64,000 nucleotides of DNA from Pseudolysinimonas_A sp947085045 (GTDB lineage Bacteria; Actinomycetota; Actinomycetes; Actinomycetales; Microbacteriaceae). The notes beneath the pieces were generated by a model that saw only the letters and a program-made list of their open reading frames with translations, was not told the DNA's origin and made no database searches. A program made the position numbers and the translations under genes. How positions within the stretch are numbered: the stretch's first letter is position 1; the number at the start of each line of letters is the position of its first letter. Shown here one piece after another: positions 1 through 8,269 of the stretch. The DNA lies in the NCBI GenBank assembly GCA_947085045.1, contig CAMTUU010000007.1, positions 72,318 to 136,317 of the forward strand. Direction: 5' to 3'.

Positions 1-1
1 G

Positions 2-328
2 AAGACCAAGGACCGCGAGCTGCGCCGCTTCATCCACGGGCAGCACCACGCCTACTTCTCGGCGTTCGGCTCGCGCGCGAGCATCGTGGAGGGCTTCGAC
101 GCGTCGCTCTCGACGACGGTCGCCGCCGTCGCCGACCGAATCGCGCAGCCCGTCCTGCTGATCGCGGGCGAGCTCGACGAGGTCGCCCCGCTGGCCGGGC
201 AGTTCGCCCTGCGCGAGGCCTTCCCGGATGCTCGGCTCGACGTCATCCCGGGGGTCGGGCACCTCGTCCACTACGAGACCCCGCAGGCTGCGGCTGCGGC
301 CATCCGTTCGTTCGTGGGCGATCAGTGA
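2..328 (+). CDS. alpha/beta hydrolase, C-terminal part
   Basis: The reading frame is open from the left edge, so the N-terminus and nucleophile elbow lie outside the window. The visible 108 residues have the C-terminal layout of an alpha/beta-fold hydrolase: a strand with an acid (PVLLIAGELDEVAP), then IPGVGHLVHYETP, whose His fits the catalytic histidine before the last helix. The stop overlaps the GTG start of the downstream glycosyltransferase (GTGA), which suggests co-transcription and coupled translation. The substrate cannot be judged. Confidence 0.8.
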   Translation, partial: KTKDRELRRFIHGQHHAYFSAFGSRASIVEGFDASLSTTVAAVADRIAQPVLLIAGELDEVAPLAGQFALREAFPDARLDVIPGVGHLVHYETPQAAAAAIRSFVGDQ

Positions 329-1419
329 GGATCCTCTTCGACTGCCGTTACGTCGTGCGGCAGGGCCACCACGACGGCATCAGCCGGTACTCGGCGCGTC
401 TGGTCGAGGCGCTTTCGCGGCGGATGCCCGTCGAGATGCTGATCAGCGACGAAGCCCAGCTCGCCCTCCTGCCCGACCTCCCGTGGCACCTGGTCTCCTC
501 CGAGACGAGCCTGCGCGAGCCGTGGATCGCCCGGCAGATCAACCCGCTGAACCCCGATGCCGTGTTCAGCCCGCTGCAGACGATGGGCTCCGCGGGCCGG
601 CGCTACGGTCTCGTGCTCACGCTGCACGACCTCATCTACCACCGTCACCGCACGCCGCCGCGCAACGTGCCCTGGTACATCCGAGTCGGCTGGTGGTTCT
701 ACCACCTCAGTTACGGACCGCAGCGAGCGGCGCTCAACCGGCCCGACGAGGTCGTCACGATCTCCGAAACGACCGCGGCGCTCATCGCCGAACACCACCT
801 CACGCGACGCCCGGTCACCGTCGTACGCAATGCGGCCGACCCGATCGAGGGTGCGCCCGCAGCCCGCCGCCCAGGAAGGAACCGCGAACTCGTCTACATG
901 GGGTCGTTCATGCCCTACAAGAACGTCGAGACGCTCGTGCGGGCGATGCACGAGCTTCCGGGCTACGTGCTGCACCTGCTCAGCCGCATCTCGCCTCGCG
1001 ACCGCGCGCGACTCGAGCTGCTCGCGCCGGCCGATGCGGTCGTATTCCACGACGGCGTGACCGACCCCGAGTACGCGGAGCTGCTGGAACGTGCCCACGC
1101 CCTGGTGCACGCGTCGCTCGACGAGGGCTTCGGCATTCCGCTGGTCGAGGCGATGAGCGTCGGAACCCCGATCGTCGTCAGCGACATCCCGATCTTCCGG
1201 GAGATCGGCGGGCGCGCGGGCATCTACGCCGACCCGCACGACCCGGTGCAATTCGCCCGTGCGGTGCGGGAACTCGACGCCCCCGACACCTGGACGCGGC
1301 ACTCGGCGGCGGCCCGCGATCAGGCGGCCCTGTTCGACTGGAACGCCTCCGCCGACGTGCTCTACGAGGTGCTGCGCCGCGTCGCCACGAAGCCCCGGCC
1401 CGAGGACGCCGAGAGCTAG
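325..1419 (+). CDS. glycosyltransferase family 4 (GT-B fold)
   Basis: This 364-residue protein has the GT-B layout of retaining glycosyltransferases. After an N-terminal acceptor domain, the donor-binding half has a strand with YMGSFMPYKNVETLV and the E-x7-E region EGFGIPLVEAMSVGTPIV near residues 265-285. That region contacts the nucleotide-sugar. No signal peptide is visible, so it is probably cytoplasmic or membrane-peripheral. The GTG start overlaps the stop of the hydrolase upstream. Sugar donor and product are unknown. Its stop overlaps that of the convergent phosphatase by 2 nt. Confidence 0.88.
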   Translation: MRILFDCRYVVRQGHHDGISRYSARLVEALSRRMPVEMLISDEAQLALLPDLPWHLVSSETSLREPWIARQINPLNPDAVFSPLQTMGSAGRRYGLVLTLHDLIYHRHRTPPRNVPWYIRVGWWFYHLSYGPQRAALNRPDEVVTISETTAALIAEHHLTRRPVTVVRNAADPIEGAPAARRPGRNRELVYMGSFMPYKNVETLVRAMHELPGYVLHLLSRISPRDRARLELLAPADAVVFHDGVTDPEYAELLERAHALVHASLDEGFGIPLVEAMSVGTPIVVSDIPIFREIGGRAGIYADPHDPVQFARAVRELDAPDTWTRHSAAARDQAALFDWNASADVLYEVLRRVATKPRPEDAES

Positions 1420-2042
1420 TCCTCGAGCGCCTCGACGGCGTTCTGCAGGTCGAGGTCGCCCGCGCGCGGGTCGATCGCCGCGAGCTCGATCGGGTCGTCG
1501 AACGCGACGAGCCGCAGGTCGTCGCCATCGACGTGGAAGGTGTGCACCGAGCCGTTGGTGATCGGGCCGAACCCGCCGTCCGGTTCCGCCTCGAGCAGGG
1601 CGGCCCGGATCGCGCCGCCGTGACTCACCACGACGAGCGACTCTCCCGGGTGCGCGGCCGCGAGCGCCTGCAGCGCGGGGATGACGCGCGCGACGACCTC
1701 CTCGCGGGTCTCCCGCCCCGGCACCTCGACATCCCGCGCGAAGCGCACGTCGACCTCGTGGAAGCTCAGACCCTCGGCGTCGCCGTAGTTGCGCTCGACG
1801 AACGCGTCCCGCAGCTCCGGCTCCGGCAGTCCGAGCTCGCGCGCGATGATCTCGGCCGTCTCGCGGGCTCGGCTGAGCGGGCTGGCGACGACGCGGGCGA
1901 TCGGCCGGCGGGTGAGCAGGGTGCCGGTCAGGCGCGCCTGCTCGCGCCCGGTGTCGTTGAGCGGGATGTCGGTGAGCCCCTGGATGCGGCGTGCGCGGTT
2001 CCACTCGGTCTCGCCGTGACGTACGAGGTACAGATCGGCCAT
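1416..2042 (-). CDS. histidine phosphatase family protein (phosphoglycerate mutase-like)
   Basis: A 208-residue protein that opens with LVRHGETEWN, the RHG signature carrying the phosphorylated histidine. A second active-site His lies in VVVSHGGAIRA at about residue 140, and the conserved Arg/Glu positions (SPLSRARETAE) lie between. Members remove phosphate from small metabolites or act as cofactor-dependent mutases. The sequence alone does not separate these. It follows the Sir2 gene on the minus strand after 31 nt and may be co-transcribed with it. Confidence 0.9.
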   Translation of the reverse strand: MADLYLVRHGETEWNRARRIQGLTDIPLNDTGREQARLTGTLLTRRPIARVVASPLSRARETAEIIARELGLPEPELRDAFVERNYGDAEGLSFHEVDVRFARDVEVPGRETREEVVARVIPALQALAAAHPGESLVVVSHGGAIRAALLEAEPDGGFGPITNGSVHTFHVDGDDLRLVAFDDPIELAAIDPRAGDLDLQNAVEALED

Positions 2043-2073
2043 GGCGCCTCCGAGCTTAGGAGGCCGCGACGGG

Positions 2074-2919
2074 TCAGCGGAGCAGGCGATCCTTCAGCGC
2101 CACGAGCACTTCCGAGCTGCCGGCGTCGATCTTGAGCGTCGCCCGCGGATCGCCTTTCGTCATGCCGCGGTTGAGGATGACGATCGGGACCCGCCGCTTG
2201 ACGGCCTGGTCGAGCAGCCGGATGCCGGAGTTCACGACGAGCGACGACCCGGCGATGAGCAGCGCGTCGGCGGAGCGGATGAGGGCCGCGGCTTCGGTGA
2301 ACTTCGTCGTCGGCACGAACTCGCCGAAGAACACGACGTCGGGCTTGAGCATTCCCTCGCACACGGTGCACACGGGCACGATCATCTCGTCGACCGCGTC
2401 GATGTCGACGTCGCCGTCGGGGTTGAGCTTCACGTTCTCCGGCTCGGCGAGCCAGGGGTTGTCGCGGGTCATCCGGGCCGCGATGTCTTCGCGGGCGAAG
2501 AACTGCCCGCAGGACAGACAGCGCACGCGGTCGATCGAGCCGTGCACGTCCACGACGTGCCTCGACCCCGCCCGCAGGTGCAGCCCGTCGACGTTCTGCG
2601 TGATGACGCCGTTGACGACGCCGCCGCGTTCGAGTTCGGCGAGGGCGCGGTGACCGGCGTTGGGTTCCGCGGCGGCGAAGTGCCGCCAGCCGAGGTGGCT
2701 ACCCGCCCAGTAGCGCTGCCGGGAGCGGGCGTCGGCGAGGAAGGTCTGGAACGTCATCGGCCGCCGCACCGGGGCGCCCTCGCCGCGGTAGTCGGGGATG
2801 CCGGAGTCGGTGCTCACGCCGGCACCGGTCAGCACGGCGACCCGGCGTCCGCCGAGGACACGCTCGGCCTCGTCGACCAGGGGTGCGACGGCGGGATCGA
2901 GCGCGGTCGTGATCGACAT
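2074..2919 (-). CDS. Sir2-family NAD-dependent protein deacylase
   Basis: A 281-residue sirtuin. The NAD-binding Rossmann signature TGAGVSTDSGIPDYRG is near residue 32, then QNVDGLHLRAG, then the catalytic His in VDVHGSIDRV. A four-cysteine zinc site is formed by CLSCG and CTVCEG. KPDVVFFGEFVP and AGSSLVV complete the NAD pocket. It removes acyl groups from lysines using NAD+, releasing nicotinamide and O-acyl-ADP-ribose. The family is cytoplasmic. It is divergent from the SpoU methylase with 65 bp between the starts. Confidence 0.92.
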   Translation of the reverse strand: MSITTALDPAVAPLVDEAERVLGGRRVAVLTGAGVSTDSGIPDYRGEGAPVRRPMTFQTFLADARSRQRYWAGSHLGWRHFAAAEPNAGHRALAELERGGVVNGVITQNVDGLHLRAGSRHVVDVHGSIDRVRCLSCGQFFAREDIAARMTRDNPWLAEPENVKLNPDGDVDIDAVDEMIVPVCTVCEGMLKPDVVFFGEFVPTTKFTEAAALIRSADALLIAGSSLVVNSGIRLLDQAVKRRVPIVILNRGMTKGDPRATLKIDAGSSEVLVALKDRLLR

Positions 2920-2984
2920 CGAATCCTCCTTCCGTCGGCTGTTCCCTGAGGTTAGAACGCGAAGGTTGCGAGAATGTTTCCGCC

Positions 2985-3830
2985 ATGAACCTCATCCCGG
3001 TCACCGACCCCACCGACCCTGCGCTGAGCGACTACACGGAACTGACGGATGTCGCCCGCCGTCGCCTGCGTGAGCCCGCTGAAGGCATCTACGTCGCCGA
3101 GTCGGTGAAGGTCATCGAGCGGGCGTTCGCCGCCGGCCACCGGCCCCGATCGGTGCTCGTCCTGGAGAAGTGGCTGCCCGAGATCGAACCTCTCTTCGAG
3201 CCCTGGGACGTGCCGGTCTTCGTCGGCACTCCCGACGTGCTCGAGGCGCTCACCGGCTTCGTCGTGCACCGCGGGGCGCTCGCCTCGATGCACCGCCCCG
3301 AGCTGCCCGCGGTCGCCGACCTGCTACGGGATGCCGGCACGATCGTCGTGCTGGAGGACATCGTCGACCACACGAACGTGGGCGCGATCTTCCGGGCGGT
3401 CGCGGGGATGGGGGCGGATGCCGTTCTGATCACCCCGCGCTGCGCCGACCCGCTCTACCGCCGGAGCGTGCGCGTGAGCATGGGCGCCGCCCTGCAGGTG
3501 CCGTGGACCCGGCTGGGGGAGTGGGCTGAGGCGGTGCCGCAGCTGCACGCGGCCGGCTTCGAGATCGCCGCACTCGCGCTCGACGAGCGGGCCGTGGACC
3601 TCGCCGACTTCGCCCGGACACGGCCGGAGCGGGTCGCGCTCGTGCTCGGCACCGAGGGAGACGGCCTCTCGCGCGGCGCGCTGGCGGCGGCCGACACGAT
3701 CGTCACCATCCCGATGGATCGCGGCGTCGACTCGCTCAACGTCGCCGCCGCGTCCGCCGTCGCCCTCTGGGCACTGCGCACGTCGAGCCCTTCCAGGGGC
3801 GCGTGGGCGCGCACTAGGGTCGGGCCATGA
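2985..3830 (+). CDS. TrmH/SpoU-family RNA 2'-O-methyltransferase
   Basis: 281 residues. The C-terminal half has the three SPOUT knot motifs: motif 1 LEDIVDHTNVGAIFRAVAG, motif 2 LVLGTEGDGLS, and motif 3 IPMDRGVDSLNVAAASAVAL. The N-terminal ~100 residues fit the substrate-binding domain common in TrmH-type enzymes. It transfers a methyl group from SAM to a ribose 2'-OH of rRNA or tRNA; the target is not evident. Its stop overlaps the start of the permease gene by 4 nt (ATGA). Confidence 0.9.
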   Translation: MNLIPVTDPTDPALSDYTELTDVARRRLREPAEGIYVAESVKVIERAFAAGHRPRSVLVLEKWLPEIEPLFEPWDVPVFVGTPDVLEALTGFVVHRGALASMHRPELPAVADLLRDAGTIVVLEDIVDHTNVGAIFRAVAGMGADAVLITPRCADPLYRRSVRVSMGAALQVPWTRLGEWAEAVPQLHAAGFEIAALALDERAVDLADFARTRPERVALVLGTEGDGLSRGALAAADTIVTIPMDRGVDSLNVAAASAVALWALRTSSPSRGAWARTRVGP

Positions 3831-5356
3831 CGGCGACGACGACGCAGACCGACGGCAAGGGACTCGCGAAAGGCCAGCTGGGTCTGTTCGGGTCGACGAT
3901 CATGGGGCTCGCCTCGACCGCTCCCGTCTACTCGCTCGTCGCGACCCTCGGCTTCGTGATCGCCGAGGTGGGCGCACAGGCGCCGATCGCCTTCATCCTC
4001 GCCTTCATCCCGATGTTCTTCATCGCGTTCGCCTACCGAGAACTCAACCGGGCGGTGCCCGACTGCGGCACGACCTTCACCTGGGCGACCAAGGCGTTCG
4101 GCCCGTGGGTGGGGTGGCTCGGCGGATGGGGCGTCGCCGTCGCGGGCATCATCGTGCTCGCCAACCTCGCCCAGATCGCCGGACTCTACTTCTGGTACCT
4201 CGTCGAGGGCATCGTCGGCAATGCAGGCTACTTCTCCGACCAGCTCTGGATCGTCACCCTGACCGGGGTGATCTTCATCGCGGCGATGGTCTACGTCTCC
4301 TACCGCGGGGTCGAGATCGGCGAGAAGTTGCAGAACGTCCTGCTCGGCGTGCAGTACCTCGCGCTCGCACTGTTCGTGATCTTCGTCGTCGTCGCGATCG
4401 CCAACGGCAGCGCGCCCGACGCGGTGCCGGTCGACGGCGCCTGGTTCAACCCGTTCGGCTTCGAGTCGTTCGACGGGTTCACCGCCGCCATCCTGCTGGC
4501 GCTCTTCATCTACTGGGGCTGGGACACCTGCCTCGCGCTCAACGAGGAGACCAAGGACCCCAAGCGCATCCCGGGCCGCGCGGCACTCATCTCGACGATC
4601 GTGCTCATGGTCACCTACGTCGCCGTCACGGTCGCCGCGATCGCCTACGCCGGCACCGACGCCCTCGCCGACTCGGCGGATGTCTTCTACACCGTCAAGG
4701 ACGCGCTCTTCGGGCCGTGGGCGTGGTTGCTCGTGCTCGCGGTGATGATCTCGGCGATCTCGTCGACCCAGACGACGATCCTGCCGACCGCGCGCGGAAC
4801 GCTCTCGATGGCGATCTACCAGGCGCTGCCGGCCCGCTTCGGGAACGTGCATCCGAAGTACCGCACCCCGGGCTTCTCGACGCTGATCATGGGAATCGTC
4901 GCGATCGTGTTCTACGTCGGGATGACCTTCATCAGCGAGAACTTCCTCGCCGACTCGATCTACTCGCTCGGGCTCGCGATCGCGTTCTATTACGGACTCA
5001 CCGGGTTCGCCTGCGTCTGGTACTTCCGCACGGAACTGTTCGTGAACGCCCACAGCTTCTTCTTCAAGTTCCTGTTCCCGCTGCTCGGGGCGCTGCTGCT
5101 GGCGGCCGCGTTCGTGAAGAGCGCGATCGACATGCTCGACCCCGACTACGGCTACACGGTGCTGCTGGGCGTCGGCGGGGTGTTCGTCATCGGCATCGGG
5201 TCGCTGCTGGTCGGTGTCGTGCTGATGGTGGTCTGGGCGCTCTTCCGGGAGTCCCGGCCGTTCTTCCGCGGCGAGAGCCTCAACCGCGACACCGAGGTGC
5301 TCGTGCCCGAGGACGACCAGCTGGTCATCCGCAGCGTCGACGGCGGGCGGGGCTAG
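3827..5356 (+). CDS. APC-family amino acid permease
   Basis: 509 residues with about 12 hydrophobic spans. The first span carries GLASTAPVYSLVATLGFVI, the unwound TM1 substrate-binding region of the amino acid-polyamine-organocation superfamily. It is an inner-membrane secondary transporter, probably proton-coupled. The substrate is unknown. The ATG overlaps the SpoU stop, so the two are probably co-transcribed although their roles are unrelated. Confidence 0.88.
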   Translation: MTATTTQTDGKGLAKGQLGLFGSTIMGLASTAPVYSLVATLGFVIAEVGAQAPIAFILAFIPMFFIAFAYRELNRAVPDCGTTFTWATKAFGPWVGWLGGWGVAVAGIIVLANLAQIAGLYFWYLVEGIVGNAGYFSDQLWIVTLTGVIFIAAMVYVSYRGVEIGEKLQNVLLGVQYLALALFVIFVVVAIANGSAPDAVPVDGAWFNPFGFESFDGFTAAILLALFIYWGWDTCLALNEETKDPKRIPGRAALISTIVLMVTYVAVTVAAIAYAGTDALADSADVFYTVKDALFGPWAWLLVLAVMISAISSTQTTILPTARGTLSMAIYQALPARFGNVHPKYRTPGFSTLIMGIVAIVFYVGMTFISENFLADSIYSLGLAIAFYYGLTGFACVWYFRTELFVNAHSFFFKFLFPLLGALLLAAAFVKSAIDMLDPDYGYTVLLGVGGVFVIGIGSLLVGVVLMVVWALFRESRPFFRGESLNRDTEVLVPEDDQLVIRSVDGGRG

Positions 5357-5391
5357 CAGGCTCCCAGCCGCCCACCGTTTAGGGTCGACGG

Positions 5392-6630
5392 GTGCCTGAG
5401 AGTCGCCCGCTGTCCCGTCGGCAGATCTACCGTCGTCGGCGCATCGCGGTCGGCGGCGGCATCCTGGTGCTGCTGACGACGCTCATCTACCTGCCGATGA
5501 CGCTCCTCGCGCCGCTGCAGGCGGCGGCGGTCACGGTCACCGCGCCGGAGGAGCCCGTCGCGGCGGTTCCCGCGCTGGACTTCCCCGACTACGGCGCGAG
5601 CGCGATCGGCGCCGTCGGCTTTCCCGGGGTGCTCGCGCAGGGTGGCTCGGTGGAGGCCCTGCCGATGGCGAGCATCACGAAGGTCGTCACGGCGCTCGTC
5701 GTTCTGCAATCGTTCCCGCTGGGCGCCGGCGAGGAGGGTCCCAGCGTGACGATGAGTTCGGCCGACGCCGCCCTTTACGGCACGTACCTCGCGCGGAACG
5801 GCACCGTGTCAACCGTGCGCGCCGGGATGGTGTTCACCGAGCGCGAGCTGCTCGAGCTGAGCCTGGTCAAGTCGGCGAACAACTACACGATGAGCATGGC
5901 GCTTTGGGCCTTCGGCTCGCTCGACGGCTACCTCGGGGCGACCAGCGCCTGGCTGACCGCGAACGGCCTCGACCGGATCGTCGTCAACGAGCCGACCGGG
6001 ATCGACCCGGCCAACGTCGCCGCGGTGAGTCAGCTGATCGACCTGGGCAAACTCGCCCTCGGCAACCCGGTGATCGCCGAGATCGTCGCGACCGCTCAGG
6101 TCGAGGTGCCGCAGGTCGGCGTGCTGCCCAACACGAACGCGCTGCTCGGCATCAACGGGATCGACGGGATCAAGACCGGCACGCTGGACGACTTCGGCGC
6201 CAACCTGCTGTTCTCCGCCGACTACCTGGTGGGCGAGTCGACGGTGACGATCGTCGGGGTGGTGCTCGGCGGCCCGAACCACGATCAGATCGACGCCGAC
6301 ATCCTGACTCTGCTCGGCACCGCAGTCGCCAACTTCGCCGAGGTGGAGGTCGCCGCCGATGCGGAGACTTTCGCGACCTACGAGGCGCTCTGGGGGGACT
6401 CGGTGGGAGCGGTCGCCGCCGACCGGATGACCTTGCTGACCTGGGCGGCAGCGCCGGTCGAGGTGGAAGTCGTCACCGTCGACGTGCGCACCGGGACCGC
6501 CGGCGAGGATGTCGGCGACATCCGCTTCACGTCGGGACCGATGACCGCGACGATCGATCTGGAACTCGCCGCCGACCTCGACGACCCCGGGCCGTGGTGG
6601 CGGCTGACGAACCCCGCCCTGCTGTTCTGA
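5392..6630 (+). CDS. D-alanyl-D-alanine carboxypeptidase (peptidase S11)
   Basis: 412 residues from a GTG start. A single N-terminal membrane anchor (about residues 17-45) puts the catalytic domain outside the cell. All three penicillin-binding motifs are present: SITK (SxxK, nucleophile Ser), SANN (SxN) and KTGT (KTG). It trims the terminal D-Ala from peptidoglycan stem peptides and so limits cross-linking. A C-terminal beta-rich region of about 100 residues follows, as in PBP5-type proteins. It converges on the SGNH hydrolase gene with a 9-nt gap. Confidence 0.92.
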   Translation: MPESRPLSRRQIYRRRRIAVGGGILVLLTTLIYLPMTLLAPLQAAAVTVTAPEEPVAAVPALDFPDYGASAIGAVGFPGVLAQGGSVEALPMASITKVVTALVVLQSFPLGAGEEGPSVTMSSADAALYGTYLARNGTVSTVRAGMVFTERELLELSLVKSANNYTMSMALWAFGSLDGYLGATSAWLTANGLDRIVVNEPTGIDPANVAAVSQLIDLGKLALGNPVIAEIVATAQVEVPQVGVLPNTNALLGINGIDGIKTGTLDDFGANLLFSADYLVGESTVTIVGVVLGGPNHDQIDADILTLLGTAVANFAEVEVAADAETFATYEALWGDSVGAVAADRMTLLTWAAAPVEVEVVTVDVRTGTAGEDVGDIRFTSGPMTATIDLELAADLDDPGPWWRLTNPALLF

Positions 6631-6639
6631 GTCCCAGGG

Positions 6640-7416
6640 TCAGAACTCTGCCGGCGAGAAGCCGGGCCGCTTCGGCGGCACGTCGTCGCCCGAGGACTGA
6701 TGGCGGATGCGCCGCAGGATCCACGGGCCGAAGTACTCGCGCGCCCAGCCGATGTCCTCGATCCGGGCCTGGCGCCACGGCTGCTTCGGCAGCGGGTCCG
6801 CCTCGAACGGCTCGAGGTCGTGCTCGACGTTGAGTGCGTCGAGCACCATGCGCGCGATCGTCTGATGTCCGACCGGCGAGAAGTGCAGGCGGTCGGGTGC
6901 CCACATCCTCGGGTCGGTGAGTTCGCGGAGCGCCCACATGTCGGCGACGATCGCGTCGTGTCGCTTCGCAACCGCGTGCAGGTTCTCGTTGTAGATCGCG
7001 ACCTTGCCCCGGATGCGACCGAGCACCGGGGTGCCGCCGATGTCCGGTCCGTTGAACATCACGACGGTCGCGCCGTCCGTGCGCAGCCGCGCGATCCCGG
7101 CATCGAGCCGGGCGGCGACCTCGTCGGGATCCGTGCCGGGGCGGATGATGTCGTTGCCGCCCGCCGAGATCGAGATCAGGTCGGGGCGCAACGCGAGGGC
7201 GGCATCCACCTGCTCGTCGAGGATCTGCTGCAGCAAGCGCCCGCGGACGGCGAGATTGGCGTAGGCAAAGACGTCGGTGCCACCGGACAGCACCTCGGCG
7301 ACCCGGTCGGCCCAGCCGCGGTGCCCTCCCGGCGTCTCGGGCTCGGGGTCGCCGATCCCCTCGGTGAAGGAGTCGCCGATCGCGACGAAGCGCGACCATG
7401 GATGCCGACTGGTCAT
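6640..7416 (-). CDS. SGNH/GDSL hydrolase
   Basis: 258 residues with all SGNH blocks: GDSFTEGIGD (block I, nucleophile Ser), the oxyanion Gly, SAGGNDII (block III Asn), and HFSPVGHQTIA (block V His). It hydrolyses esters or acyl groups; the substrate is unknown. There is no signal peptide. The start MTSRHPWSRF was chosen because it sits just before the first strand; an upstream in-frame ATG would add 18 unconserved-looking residues. Unlike the two SGNH-GAF genes at 12.3-14.8 kb, this copy keeps its catalytic residues. Confidence 0.9.
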   Translation of the reverse strand: MTSRHPWSRFVAIGDSFTEGIGDPEPETPGGHRGWADRVAEVLSGGTDVFAYANLAVRGRLLQQILDEQVDAALALRPDLISISAGGNDIIRPGTDPDEVAARLDAGIARLRTDGATVVMFNGPDIGGTPVLGRIRGKVAIYNENLHAVAKRHDAIVADMWALRELTDPRMWAPDRLHFSPVGHQTIARMVLDALNVEHDLEPFEADPLPKQPWRQARIEDIGWAREYFGPWILRRIRHQSSGDDVPPKRPGFSPAEF

Positions 7417-7549
7417 GACGCCAGATTGCCACGACCATGCGTCAGTTTCATGTTTCTCGCCCCGCGTCAAGACCCCTGAGCGATGTACCCCGGAATGGTT
7501 GGCTTGCGGCGTAGGCGAGACCCGCCTCGCTCAAGAAAGTAGGTTCACC

Positions 7550-7819
7550 GTGGGAATTCTGGGATGGATCGTCCTCGGCCTCATTGCCGGAGCGATCGCC
7601 AAGGCGATCCTGCCGGGTCGTCAGGGCGGTGGCTGGATCGCAACGCTGATCCTCGGCGTCGTCGGCGCCCTGCTCGGCGGCTTCATCGGAAGCGCCGTCT
7701 TCAATATCGGACTCGAGGGCTTCTTCTCGATTCAGACGTGGATCGTCGCGATCGTCGGCTCGATCGTCGTGCTGCTGATCTACGGCCTGGTCACGCGCGG
7801 CAGCCGCTCGCGCGCCTGA
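7550..7819 (+). CDS. GlsB/YeaQ/YmgE-family stress-associated membrane protein
   Basis: An 89-residue, three-helix membrane protein starting at GTG (VGILGWIVLGLIAGAIAK), with the family's glycine-rich first helix, the loop PGRQGGGW and a second helix LGVVGALLGGFIGS. Family members are linked to general stress responses but have no assigned biochemical activity. A paralogue lies 139 bp downstream with its own ribosome-binding site, and a terminator-like hairpin separates them. Confidence 0.88.
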   Translation: MGILGWIVLGLIAGAIAKAILPGRQGGGWIATLILGVVGALLGGFIGSAVFNIGLEGFFSIQTWIVAIVGSIVVLLIYGLVTRGSRSRA

Positions 7820-7837
7820 CGCTCACCTGATCTCCGG

Positions 7838-7882
7838 AGGCCCGGAGGATGCGCCGACTCGCTCGCCGCATTCTCCGGGCCT
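7838..7882 (+). terminator. hairpin terminator after the first GlsB-like gene
   Basis: A 16-bp stem (AGGCCCGGAGGATGCG pairing with its near-complement, one G-T wobble) around a 13-nt loop, 19 bp after the stop codon. A short T-containing stretch follows. It probably ends transcription of the first GlsB-like gene, so the second copy should have its own promoter. Confidence 0.6.
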
Positions 7883-7958
7883 TCGTCGTTCCCGTCACCG
7901 AGTACCTAGTGGTTGACTGGGCGCGGGCTGACCAAGCCCTCACCCCACGGAGGTCTCC

Positions 7959-8219
7959 ATGAGCTTCATCCCGTTCCTCATTCTCGGCCTCATCGCCGCG
8001 GTCATCGCAAAGGCGATCCTCAAGGTCAAGTACGGCTGGATCGTCACGATCCTGCTCGGCTTGGCCGGCGCGGCACTCGGCGGTTGGATCGGCACGGTCG
8101 TGTTCAACCAGCCGATCACCGAGTTCTTCTCCATCTACAGCTGGTTGCTGGCCATCGGCGGTGCGATCATCGTGCTGCTGATCTTCGGTCTCATCACACG
8201 CGGCCGCCGCAAGGCGTGA
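7959..8219 (+). CDS. GlsB/YeaQ/YmgE-family membrane protein, second copy
   Basis: 86 residues, same three-helix plan as its upstream neighbour (LGLIAAVIAKAIL, LLGLAGAALGGWIG, then a third helix ending ITRGRRKA). The loop reads KVKYGW instead of PGRQGGGW. A clear ribosome-binding site (ACGGAGG) lies upstream. Probably a tandem duplication of a stress-related membrane protein; the function is unknown. Confidence 0.87.
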   Translation: MSFIPFLILGLIAAVIAKAILKVKYGWIVTILLGLAGAALGGWIGTVVFNQPITEFFSIYSWLLAIGGAIIVLLIFGLITRGRRKA

Positions 8220-8226
8220 CCCGTCT

Positions 8227-8258
8227 GTCACCGGCCGCCAGTGACGGCGGCCGGTGAC
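8227..8258 (+). terminator. 13-bp GC hairpin just before dinB
   Basis: A perfect 13-bp inverted repeat (GTCACCGGCCGCC and its complement) with a 6-nt loop, 8 bp after the second GlsB-like gene. It ends 11 nt before the dinB GTG start, so it lies right against the dinB ribosome-binding site (AGGATGG). It may terminate the upstream transcript. If dinB is read from further upstream, it could also restrain dinB expression. Confidence 0.6.
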
Positions 8259-8269
8259 AGGATGGCGAC

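Noticed and set aside
1416..2042. Long plus-strand open frame across the phosphatase
   Set aside because: The minus-strand frame has the complete histidine-phosphatase motifs; the plus-strand frame has none.
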